Source: Verrucosispora sp. NA02020
GTDB lineage: Bacteria > Actinomycetota > Actinomycetes > Mycobacteriales > Micromonosporaceae
DNA: 64,000 nt
Reading direction: 5' to 3'
Assembly: GCF_013364215.1 (NCBI RefSeq)
Contig: NZ_CP054923.1
Span: 558,001-622,000 of the forward strand
Shown: piece by piece, positions 51,738-58,791 of the stretch
Layout of the letters: every line of letters begins with the position of its first letter
How positions within the stretch are numbered: position 1 is the first letter of the stretch
Notes under the pieces: model-generated
The model's input: only the letters and a program-made list of their open reading frames with translations
The model's database searches: none
What the model was told of the DNA's origin: nothing
Program-made: the position numbers and the translations under genes

Positions 51738-52417
51738 ACCTGGAAGCGATCCTGAACGAGGCGGCTCAGCAGCGTAATCGGGCGCGAGCCCTGACCACGC
51801 ACGGGCATCTCGAACGGGCACGCGGGGTGTTGGGTGTGCTCATCGACGGACTACGCGATGCGCTTGCACGCGTCGAGCATCTGCCGCACAAGCCCCCTCC
51901 GGACACCGCCCAACCGGATCTCTCCGACGTGCCGATCCGATCGCAGTTGGCGCGGGCGCTCGCAGACGCCTACGGGATGCTGGGCGGGGTGGAGTGGCGC
52001 GACAACAACCTGGTGCGGGCGGCTGACGCCTATCGGCAGGGTCGTGACATCGAGCAGGGCGACGAGTACGGGGTGAGTGACTCCTACAACCTGACGAACT
52101 ATCTGGTCGTCCTCATCCTCTGCAGTCCCGGTGAGCTGTCAGCCATGCGTGCCGAACTCGAGGCGGCCGTCGACACCGTACGCGCCCAGGTCGAGGGTGA
52201 ACGGCGTGACCAGTGGTGGGCCTGGGCCGACTACGGCTTGCTCAGCCTGTTGTTGGGGCGCAGCGAGAGCGCCCTGCGTGCGTACGAGCGGTTCGAGTTG
52301 TGTGGTCCGCCGGCCTCGGACCGGCTGTCGTGCGTACGGGTGATCGCGTCGCTGCGGAGCGCGGGCGTGGTGGACGGCGAAGCCCTGCCGGACGGCGAGG
52401 ACTGGCAACTGCGCTGA
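51734..52417 (+). CDS. TPR-like protein of the caspase operon
   Basis: 227 residues, helical. Helix pairs of TPR type are RARALTTHGHLERARGVLGV, ALADAYGMLGGVEWRDN with AADAYRQG, and WADYGLLSLLLGRSESALRA. It is probably a sensor or scaffold for the caspase protein. The ATG at 51734 overlaps the caspase stop by four bases. No transmembrane segment is visible. The function is inferred from context only. Confidence 0.75.
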   Translation: MNLEAILNEAAQQRNRARALTTHGHLERARGVLGVLIDGLRDALARVEHLPHKPPPDTAQPDLSDVPIRSQLARALADAYGMLGGVEWRDNNLVRAADAYRQGRDIEQGDEYGVSDSYNLTNYLVVLILCSPGELSAMRAELEAAVDTVRAQVEGERRDQWWAWADYGLLSLLLGRSESALRAYERFELCGPPASDRLSCVRVIASLRSAGVVDGEALPDGEDWQLR

Positions 52418-52478
52418 CCGCGGGCAGGCCGGAAGTGACGCTCCGGCCTGTCCGCACCCGAAGCGACGTCACCACGCA

Positions 52479-52733
52479 CTACGAATTCGACACGCCCTCG
52501 TTGAAGCCCTCGTTGAAACCCTCCATGAACGCCGAGAAGGACCCGGTCAGCAGGCACCCCGCACAGCACAGCGCGATCAGAAGCGCCGGCACCGCGATCC
52601 ACAGGACGATCGCCCACCCACCCAGCCCGGCTTTGTTCGGCGGCTGCTGGGCGTACATCCCCGGCGGCGGCTGAGGCGGGTACTGGTGCGGGGGATAGTA
52701 CGGCTGCTGCTGGTACGGGTCGTGTGGATGCAT
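52479..52733 (-). CDS. Pro/Tyr/Gln-rich single-span membrane protein
   Basis: 84 residues. The N-terminal 40 residues are rich in P, Y and Q (HPHDPYQQQPYYPPHQYPP). A membrane helix (WAIVLWIAVPALLIALCC) follows. The tail contains a duplicated GFNE motif. This architecture is common in actinomycetes and of unknown role. The ATG at 52733 is convergent with the TPR gene of the caspase operon. Confidence 0.75.
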   Translation of the reverse strand: MHPHDPYQQQPYYPPHQYPPQPPPGMYAQQPPNKAGLGGWAIVLWIAVPALLIALCCAGCLLTGSFSAFMEGFNEGFNEGVSNS

Positions 52734-52814
52734 CCGGCCATCGTCACCACGCACGGACTCGCGCGGTACCACCCGATCGGTATATCCCGGACCACCGAAG
52801 AGGGGAGTCAAGAA

Positions 52815-52953
52815 CCCGCACGAGCGTGCGGGATGCGGCACTGAGGGTGGCGGTGGAAGGTTGGCGGGGCCCAAAACCGCACGTTCGCGCTGCTTTGGTG
52901 GACCTGCGGGCTCTCGTCGCGCTAATCTTGCGCAGAACCGCACGTTCGTGCGG
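52815..52953. promoter_or_regulatory. three HipB-type operators at 61-bp spacing
   Basis: Palindrome O1 is 52815-52832 (CCCGCACGAGCGTGCGGG). O2 is 52877-52892, imperfect (CCGCACGTTCGCGCTG). O3 is 52938-52953 (CCGCACGTTCGTGCGG). Their centres are 61 bp apart in both steps. O3 touches the hipB start region. These are probable binding sites for the HipB repressor. Confidence 0.8.
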
Positions 52954-52973
52954 CGAGGATGGGGGCCTGCATC

Positions 52974-53225
52974 ATGCTCGAACTCGATCCTGGCGCCGCT
53001 TTCGCCGGTGCGGTGAGAAAACGCCGGCGGCAGCTCGGTCTGGGGCAGGGCGAACTAGCCGACCTTGCCGGAGTGTCGGAGCGCTTCGTGTATGCGCTGG
53101 AGCGAGGAAAGCCCTCCGTCCAGTTGGACAAGGTCATAGCCGTCCTGTCGGCGCTGGGGCTCCACCTGGAGCTTCGTCGCGGTGGCGGGCCCGCCGTCAC
53201 GCTCGGTGAAGGAATCCCCCGATGA
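52974..53225 (+). CDS. hipB: HipB-like XRE antitoxin/repressor
   Basis: 83 residues. HTH GELADLAGVSERFVYALERG is followed by SVQLDKVIAVLSALGLHLEL, the typical HipB layout. It neutralises HipA and represses the operon. The ATG at 52974 is chosen because GGGGG lies eight bases upstream; ATG 52959 would be too close to its GAGG. It overlaps hipA by four bases. Three palindromes precede it. Confidence 0.9.
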   Translation: MLELDPGAAFAGAVRKRRRQLGLGQGELADLAGVSERFVYALERGKPSVQLDKVIAVLSALGLHLELRRGGGPAVTLGEGIPR

Positions 53226-54448
53226 GCGCACCGTCGGAGGATGCCCTCGAAGGGCTCCGCTCGGTCGACGAGGCGGACGTATTCAAGGCGGGCCGGCATG
53301 CGGGCACGCTTGCCCGTACCCAGGACGGCATTGAATTCCGTTACCTGGATACGTGGATCGAAGCCGGAGGGGTGCCCGTCGCCACCACCATGCCGGTGAC
53401 GACTGAGCCGCTCGTCCGTGCCGGGGGCGCACTTCCCGCCTACTTCACTGGATTGCTGCCAGAGGGGCGTCGACTCGGTGCCCTTCGCCGCGCGGTGAAG
53501 ACGTCGGCCGACGACGAGTTGTCCCTCTTGCTCGCGGTCGGGTCCGACGCGGTGGGCGACGTGCAGATCGTGCCGGCAGGTACGCGGCCGGCAATGGTGC
53601 CGCCGCGGGTGGTGATCGACGAGGTCTCCTCCATGAGCTTCGCCGACTTGCTGATCGAACTGGGCATTCGTGCGCAGCGAGAGGCCCTTCCCGGCGTCCA
53701 GGACAAGACGAGTGCCGCGATGATCAGCCTGCCGGTCGCCCGCGCCGGCGAACGTCACATCCTCAAGCTGAACCCCGCTGAATATCCACATCTTGTGGAG
53801 AACGAGAAGTTCTTTCTCGACGCTGCACGCAGGTCAGGTCTGAAGGTGCCGTCTAGTCGACTGGTCTTCGACGCTCGGGGGATACCGGGTTTGCTGGTCG
53901 CCCGCTTCGATCGCGTCACTGTGGACGGCCTGCCGCTGTCGCTGGCTGTCGAAGACGGCTGTCAAGTGTTGGACCGCCCGCCTGCCGACAAGTATCGAGT
54001 CGGTGCCGACCGCACTTTCGCGGGCCTGGCCGATCTCTGCGATGCCCGTGCCGTCGCCGGTCAGGATCTGATTCGACAGTTGGCCTTCGCCTACCTCACC
54101 GGCAACGGCGACGCACATGCAAAGAACTTCTCCGTGCTTCAGGGCCCCGACGGTGAGTGGCGGATCTCTCCCGCCTACGACCTGCCAAGCTCATACCTCT
54201 ACGGCGACAAGACCATGGCTCTGTCGATCGGAGGCCGCAGCGGGGGCGACTTCAGGGCTGCCGACTTCGTCGGCCTGGGAAAGACACTTGGCGTGCCGGA
54301 ACGCGCGGTTCGGCGGGTCCTGACCGGCATCACCGAACGGGCCGACGCCTGGCTGGATGAACTGCTCTCTCTGCCGTTCGACGAGGGCAGACTCACCAAG
54401 CTCGGACGCGTGATCAGATTTCGGCGCGGCCAACTTGCCCTGAAGTGA
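53222..54448 (+). CDS. hipA: HipA-like Ser/Thr kinase toxin
   Basis: 408 residues. HipA N-domain (GLLPEGRRLGALR) and kinase domain: VQDKTSAAM glycine-loop equivalent, HILKLNP with the ATP lysine, HLVENEKFFLDAARRSGL, LLVARFDR, catalytic TGNGDAHAKNF (Asp and Asn present) and metal-binding YDLPSS. HipA proteins phosphorylate tRNA synthetases and cause dormancy. All key residues are intact, so it is probably active. The ATG at 53222 is coupled to hipB. The pair stands next to the caspase operon and the accessory region. Confidence 0.92.
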   Translation: MSAPSEDALEGLRSVDEADVFKAGRHAGTLARTQDGIEFRYLDTWIEAGGVPVATTMPVTTEPLVRAGGALPAYFTGLLPEGRRLGALRRAVKTSADDELSLLLAVGSDAVGDVQIVPAGTRPAMVPPRVVIDEVSSMSFADLLIELGIRAQREALPGVQDKTSAAMISLPVARAGERHILKLNPAEYPHLVENEKFFLDAARRSGLKVPSSRLVFDARGIPGLLVARFDRVTVDGLPLSLAVEDGCQVLDRPPADKYRVGADRTFAGLADLCDARAVAGQDLIRQLAFAYLTGNGDAHAKNFSVLQGPDGEWRISPAYDLPSSYLYGDKTMALSIGGRSGGDFRAADFVGLGKTLGVPERAVRRVLTGITERADAWLDELLSLPFDEGRLTKLGRVIRFRRGQLALK

Positions 54449-54532
54449 GCCGCCGGCTCCCACCCCGTGTCACAGGTGGCGCCCATACTCGACGGCGACA
54501 CCACGATCGCGACACCAGCCGGAGGTCCCGCC

Positions 54533-54952
54533 GTGCCGTACACACCAGTCGTCGTCAGCCTGCCGATCGCCGACCGGCAGGTCTCGCACGACTTCTACCG
54601 GGCCGTTCTCGGTCTGGCCACGATCGGTGAGCCTGCCGGGGACGGCCTGCCCGAGCCGTTGCAGTTCGAGGTCAACGCCGGGTTGCGCCTGATGCTGGTG
54701 CCGACCGGTGGCTTCGGCTGGGTGCTCGGCGGCCGGGAGGTGGCCGACCGCCGGCACAGCGAGTGCGTACTCGGGTTGACCGTGGACGGCCCGGCCGAGG
54801 TCGGCAGCCTGGTCTCCCGTGCGCGTGACGCCGGTGCGGAGGTGGTCACCGAGGCGGGGCCGCAGCCCTGGGGGTACGCGGGCACGTTCGCGGACCCGGA
54901 CGGCCACCTGTGGATGGTCACCGCCGCCGGTGCGGCCGGTCAGGAGGAGTAG
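54533..54952 (+). CDS. VOC (glyoxalase/bleomycin-resistance) family protein
   Basis: 139 residues, two beta-alpha-beta-beta-beta modules: VSLPIADRQVSHDFYRAVLGL at the start, and EVVTEAGPQPWGYAGTFADPDGHLW at the end. Metal-binding residues are partly preserved (Glu and His/Asp at module ends). GTG 54533 has GGAGG seven bases upstream. The substrate is unknown. The gene end overlaps the convergent PPOX gene by 13 bp. Confidence 0.85.
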   Translation: MPYTPVVVSLPIADRQVSHDFYRAVLGLATIGEPAGDGLPEPLQFEVNAGLRLMLVPTGGFGWVLGGREVADRRHSECVLGLTVDGPAEVGSLVSRARDAGAEVVTEAGPQPWGYAGTFADPDGHLWMVTAAGAAGQEE

Positions 54953-55560
54953 AGCCTGCGGGCGTACTCCGGTCCGTAGTGGCGCTCCAGGTCGGCCAGG
55001 GTCTCCACCGGGTTCTGCACCTCCTTGATCAGGCGGGCGGTGCTGGGCAGGGGGTCCGCCGGCCAGCTCTCCGGCTTCCACAGCCCGGAGCGGAGGAACG
55101 CCTTCGCGCAGTGGAAGAAGATCTGCTCGATCTCCACCACCACGGCGAGCACCGGGCGGTGGCCCTTGACCACCATCTGGTCGAACCAGGGCGCGTCGCG
55201 CAGCAGCCGGGCCCGCCCGTTGATCCGCAGCGTGTCGCCACGCCCCGGGATCAGGAAGATCAGCCCGACGTGCGGGTTCTCCAGGATGTTGCGGTAGCCG
55301 TCGGCGCGCTTGTTGCCGGGGCGCTCCGGGATGGCGATGGTCCGGTCGTCCAGTACGAGGGTGAAGCCGGCCGGATCACCCTTGGGCGAGACGTCGCAGG
55401 CGCCGTCCGCCCCGGCCGTGGCCACCAGACAGAACGGCGACGCGGCCAGCCACTGCCGGTCGCGCTCGTGCAGCGTGGTGCGTTCCTTCTCGGCGGCGCG
55501 GGGTGTCGGGGTGCCGAGCAACTCGCGTAACACCACCACCGAAGTGATCTCTGCCGTCAC
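54940..55560 (-). CDS. FMN-dependent PPOX-type flavoprotein (MSMEG_1061-like)
   Basis: 206-residue split-barrel flavoprotein. Motifs are SPFCLVATAGADGACDVSPKG, RPGNKRADGYRNILENPHVGL and LRINGRARLLRD. These are typical for the MSMEG_1061 family, whose substrate is not defined. GTG 55560 has GGGGAGG six bases upstream. The convergent overlap with the VOC gene is 13 bp. Confidence 0.88.
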   Translation of the reverse strand: MTAEITSVVVLRELLGTPTPRAAEKERTTLHERDRQWLAASPFCLVATAGADGACDVSPKGDPAGFTLVLDDRTIAIPERPGNKRADGYRNILENPHVGLIFLIPGRGDTLRINGRARLLRDAPWFDQMVVKGHRPVLAVVVEIEQIFFHCAKAFLRSGLWKPESWPADPLPSTARLIKEVQNPVETLADLERHYGPEYARRLYSS

Positions 55561-55728
55561 TGTGTGCCTCCCCGTGAAGTTGAACCCGGTGGCGGCATCC
55601 AGGCGGGAAACCGCCACGGCCAGTGTAGGCGCGCCTACTGTGATGAGCTGTCTCCCCTGATGGGGGAGGGTGTGACCGCAGCACGAGCCGTCGACGGCGA
55701 AACGACCCGAGCAGTGGAGGCCCGGAGC

Positions 55729-56235
55729 ATGGAGAGCCGACTCAAGGTACTGGGTCATCCGGTGCATCCGATGCTGGTCATGTTCCCGGTGGCCCTGCTG
55801 GTCACCACCGTGCTGTTCGACCTGATCGACACGCTCGGCGGGCCACGGTTCCTCGGCGAGGTGGCGTACTGGAATCTCACCGTCGGGTTGGTCGGCGGCC
55901 TGCTGGCCGCGGTCGCCGGGGCCTTCGACCTGCTGGCCATCCCCGCCGGGACCCGCGCGAAGCGGGTGGGCATCACCCACGCCGTGGCCAACCTCGCGGT
56001 GATCCTGCTCTTCGCCGCCGTCTGGGTGGTACGCCTCAACGCCGAGTCCCGGGCCGCCGGTGGCGCGCTGATCGCCATCGAGGTGGTGGCGCTGGGCATC
56101 CTCGGCGTCAGCGCCTGGCTGGGCGGGGAACTCGTCGACCGGCTCGGCGTCGGGGTCGACCGGGACGCCCACCTCGACGCGCCGAGTTCGCTGCGGCCGG
56201 CGTCGGCCGGACAGCCGACGGGAAGCGTGCGATGA
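55729..56235 (+). CDS. DUF2231 membrane protein
   Basis: 168 residues, four membrane helices. It begins LKVLGHPVHPMLVMFPVALL, the conserved HPxHP signature of DUF2231. ATG 55729 has GTGGAGG eight bases upstream. Function unknown. Its stop overlaps the hsp20 start by four bases, so these two are one unit. Confidence 0.85.
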   Translation: MESRLKVLGHPVHPMLVMFPVALLVTTVLFDLIDTLGGPRFLGEVAYWNLTVGLVGGLLAAVAGAFDLLAIPAGTRAKRVGITHAVANLAVILLFAAVWVVRLNAESRAAGGALIAIEVVALGILGVSAWLGGELVDRLGVGVDRDAHLDAPSSLRPASAGQPTGSVR

Positions 56236-56750
56236 CCCGGAACTGGCGCGGCGGTCAGCAGGGTTGGGACCCGATGGGCGAGTTGCAGTCGCTACGTGCC
56301 GAGCTGAGTCGGCTGCTCGGTGGCCGTCCCGGGCCGCCCGAGGTCGAGTTGGGCGAGATCCCCGACGGCTGGGAGGTGGTGGTCAGGCTGCCCGGAGTCG
56401 CGCCCGAAGAGGTGGCGGTCGAGTTGGACGACCGCGAACTGTGCGTACGGGCTCGGACGGAGGCCGAGGTCAACGCCGATCACGGCATTTCCGGAGGTTT
56501 CGAGACGCGCGGCTTCGAGTACCGCATACCGCTGCCGTCGCGGGTCGACCCGGAGGGCATCGACGCGGTGATGGACCACGGCCTGCTGCGGGTACGGCTG
56601 CCCCGGGCCACCCGGCCCGCGCCCCGCACCATCACGGTCGGCCGCACCGGGCCGTACCCGACCGCTGCGGGTACGCCCCGTGGTGCCGACCCGGCGGCGG
56701 ACCGGGAACTCCACCAGCCGGACGTCGCCCCCGGCGAGTACGAGCGGTAA
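56232..56750 (+). CDS. Hsp20/alpha-crystallin small heat-shock protein
   Basis: 172 residues. The alpha-crystallin domain runs about 35-130: DGWEVVVRLPGVAPEEVAVEL, FEYRIPLPSRVDPEGIDA and the GLLRVRLPRA end. Holdase chaperone, forming oligomers. Disordered C-tail. The ATG at 56232 is coupled to DUF2231, and the GT9 gene starts nine bases after its stop. Confidence 0.9.
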   Translation: MTRNWRGGQQGWDPMGELQSLRAELSRLLGGRPGPPEVELGEIPDGWEVVVRLPGVAPEEVAVELDDRELCVRARTEAEVNADHGISGGFETRGFEYRIPLPSRVDPEGIDAVMDHGLLRVRLPRATRPAPRTITVGRTGPYPTAAGTPRGADPAADRELHQPDVAPGEYER

Positions 56751-56759
56751 TCCCCTGCC

Positions 56760-57866
56760 GTGGCCGCTCCGGACCTGCTCGCCCCGGCCACCGGGCTGGT
56801 GCCCGACGTGGCCCGGATCGCCGTACTGCGGGCCAACGCACTCGGTGACTTCATCTTCGTGCTGCCCGCGCTGGACGCGTTGCGGACCGCGTACCCGGGG
56901 GCGGAGATCGTGCTGCTCGGCGCGCCGTGGCACGCGGAGCTCTGGACCGACCGGCCGGGTCCGGTCGACCGGGTGGAGGTGGTGCCGCCGGCCCCGGGCA
57001 TCCGGGCGGCGGGCTCCGGCGAACCCGAGGCGAGCATGGTCGAATTCCTGGCCGCCGCCCGCGAACAGCACTTCGACCTGGCGCTGCAACTACACGGCGG
57101 CGGGGCGAACTCGAATCCGCTGGTCGCCGCGCTCGGTGCCCGGGTCACCGCCGGACTGCGCGCCGAGGACGCCCCACCGCTGGACCGGTGGCTGCGGTAC
57201 GTCTACTACCAGCCGGAGGTGATCCGCTACCTGGAAGCGGTGGCGCTGGTGGGTGCCTCGGCGACCACGATCACCCCGACGTTGGCGGTGACCGAGGCGG
57301 ACCGGGCCGAGGCCCGCAGGGTGCTCGGCGAGCCAGCTCGCCCCCGGGTGGCACTGCATCCGGGTGCCACCGACACCCGGCGTCGCTGGCCCACCGACCG
57401 GTTCGCCCGGGTGGCCCGGATGCTGCACGCCGACGGGTACGAGGTGCTGGTCACCGGTACCCCGGCCGAGCAGGAGGTGGTGGACCAGGTGGTGGCGGCG
57501 GCCGGGGTGCCGGTCCGGCCCCAGGTGGGCACGCTCAGCCTGGGCGGGCTCGCCGGCTGCTACGCCGACTGCGAGTTGGTGATCTCCAACGACACCGGCC
57601 CACTGCATCTCGCCGGTGCGGTCGGCACGCCCACGGTCGGCGTCTTCTGGGTCGGCAACCTGATCACCACCGCCACCGGACTGCGCGGACGGCACCGACC
57701 GATCACCTCGTGGACGGTGCACTGCCCGGTCTGCGGGGTGGACTGCACGCCCGGGATCTATCCGCACCGCCCCGGCGACGGCGACTGCCCGCACCGGGAC
57801 TCCTTCGTCACGGACGTACCGGTCGTCGAGGTGCTGGAAGCCGCCCGCGAGCTGTTGTTCCGCTAG
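56760..57866 (+). CDS. GT9 (ADP-heptose:LPS heptosyltransferase-like)
   Basis: 368-residue GT-B glycosyltransferase of family 9. LRANALGDFIFVLPALDAL is the start motif, HPGATDTRRRWPTDRFA the central one, and SNDTGPLHLAGAVGTPTVGVFW binds the nucleotide sugar. With HldE nearby it may transfer heptose or a related sugar to a cell-surface polymer. The gene ends in the repeat element that is shared with the convergent GT2 gene. The start is GTG 56760, nine bases after the hsp20 stop. Confidence 0.9.
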   Translation: MAAPDLLAPATGLVPDVARIAVLRANALGDFIFVLPALDALRTAYPGAEIVLLGAPWHAELWTDRPGPVDRVEVVPPAPGIRAAGSGEPEASMVEFLAAAREQHFDLALQLHGGGANSNPLVAALGARVTAGLRAEDAPPLDRWLRYVYYQPEVIRYLEAVALVGASATTITPTLAVTEADRAEARRVLGEPARPRVALHPGATDTRRRWPTDRFARVARMLHADGYEVLVTGTPAEQEVVDQVVAAAGVPVRPQVGTLSLGGLAGCYADCELVISNDTGPLHLAGAVGTPTVGVFWVGNLITTATGLRGRHRPITSWTVHCPVCGVDCTPGIYPHRPGDGDCPHRDSFVTDVPVVEVLEAARELLFR

Positions 57867-57872
57867 AGATGG

Positions 57873-57931
57873 ATGTAAGGAGGGGACCCCTACTAACGCC
57901 TGGTGTATAGGAAGGGTCCCCTCCTTACATC
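57873..57931. repeat. 59-bp palindromic repeat element, copy 2
   Basis: Outer 17-bp ends are perfect inverted repeats (ATGTAAGGAGGGGACCC and its complement). It aligns with 1911-1969. It lies between convergent GT9 and GT2 genes and can act as a bidirectional terminator. It also provides the final Met codon and the TAA stop of the GT2 gene (57925-57927). Confidence 0.8.
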
Positions 57932-58791
57932 CGGGGGTCGGCGAGGACCACTTCCCACGCCTCGACGTCGCGTTCGGTGACGGTGGTCGGTGACTCCAGG
58001 TGGTAGGCCCCGCTGGGCAGGACACCGGCGCCGCCGTGCCGCGCCATCACGGTGATCTGGGCGGCGACGTCCTCGCCCTGATGACGCTTGTGCACCCGCC
58101 GCCAGAACTCGAAACCGCCGCACTCGACCAGCTTGGCGCGGTCGTACAGGACACAGCCGCCGATCCAGGAGACCTGGTACGCCCGCCAGCTCCCCGGCGG
58201 CAACTCCAGCGCCTCGGTGACGTGCAGCAGGTTCGCCGCCGAGTGGATCTGCGCCCGGTCCCACTCGGGAGTGCCCGGGCGGACGTGTTCGGGCACCGGT
58301 CGGCCGGTCCACTCCCGGTAGTGCCGGTGCGTCTGCGGGCGTACGTCGTCCAGGTACGACAGTCCGTGCACCGCGTTGCCGACGAAACCGCAGCCCAGCT
58401 CCTCGATCGCGGTGACCAGCCGGGCCAGTGTGCCGGGTTCCAGCCAGACGTCGTCGTCGAGGAAGAGCACGTACCGGGCGGTGGACGCGGCGAGCAGGGC
58501 GGCCCGGTGTTCGGCCAGCCCGCGTCGGGGCAGCCGACGGGTCAGCAGCACCGGATGTCCGCGATACCGCAGGGCACGGACCATGGTGGCCGCGGCCGGG
58601 TGGGCGTACCCGGGGTCGCCGTCGGACTGGTCGCTGACCACCACCCCGAACCCCGGCACCCCCTCCTGGGCGGCGAGCCCGGAGAGGGTGACGGCGAGTT
58701 CGGCGGGCCGGTCCCGGGTCGGGACCAGGACGTCGAGCAGCCGGTCGGCGCGGAAGGCCGCGTGGTCGCCGGTGTCGAGCGGTCGGTTCAC
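57925..58791 (-). CDS. family 2 glycosyltransferase
   Basis: 288 residues, GT-A fold. Motifs: LLDVLVPTRDRPAELAVTLS at the start, VLFLDDDVWL as the metal-binding DXD equivalent, and HQGEDVAAQ for the catalytic region. Probably adds a sugar to a cell-envelope or secondary metabolite glycan with HldE-derived donors. GTG 58791 overlaps the hldE stop by four bases. The last codons lie inside a palindromic repeat. Confidence 0.88.
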   Translation of the reverse strand: MNRPLDTGDHAAFRADRLLDVLVPTRDRPAELAVTLSGLAAQEGVPGFGVVVSDQSDGDPGYAHPAAATMVRALRYRGHPVLLTRRLPRRGLAEHRAALLAASTARYVLFLDDDVWLEPGTLARLVTAIEELGCGFVGNAVHGLSYLDDVRPQTHRHYREWTGRPVPEHVRPGTPEWDRAQIHSAANLLHVTEALELPPGSWRAYQVSWIGGCVLYDRAKLVECGGFEFWRRVHKRHQGEDVAAQITVMARHGGAGVLPSGAYHLESPTTVTERDVEAWEVVLADPRM

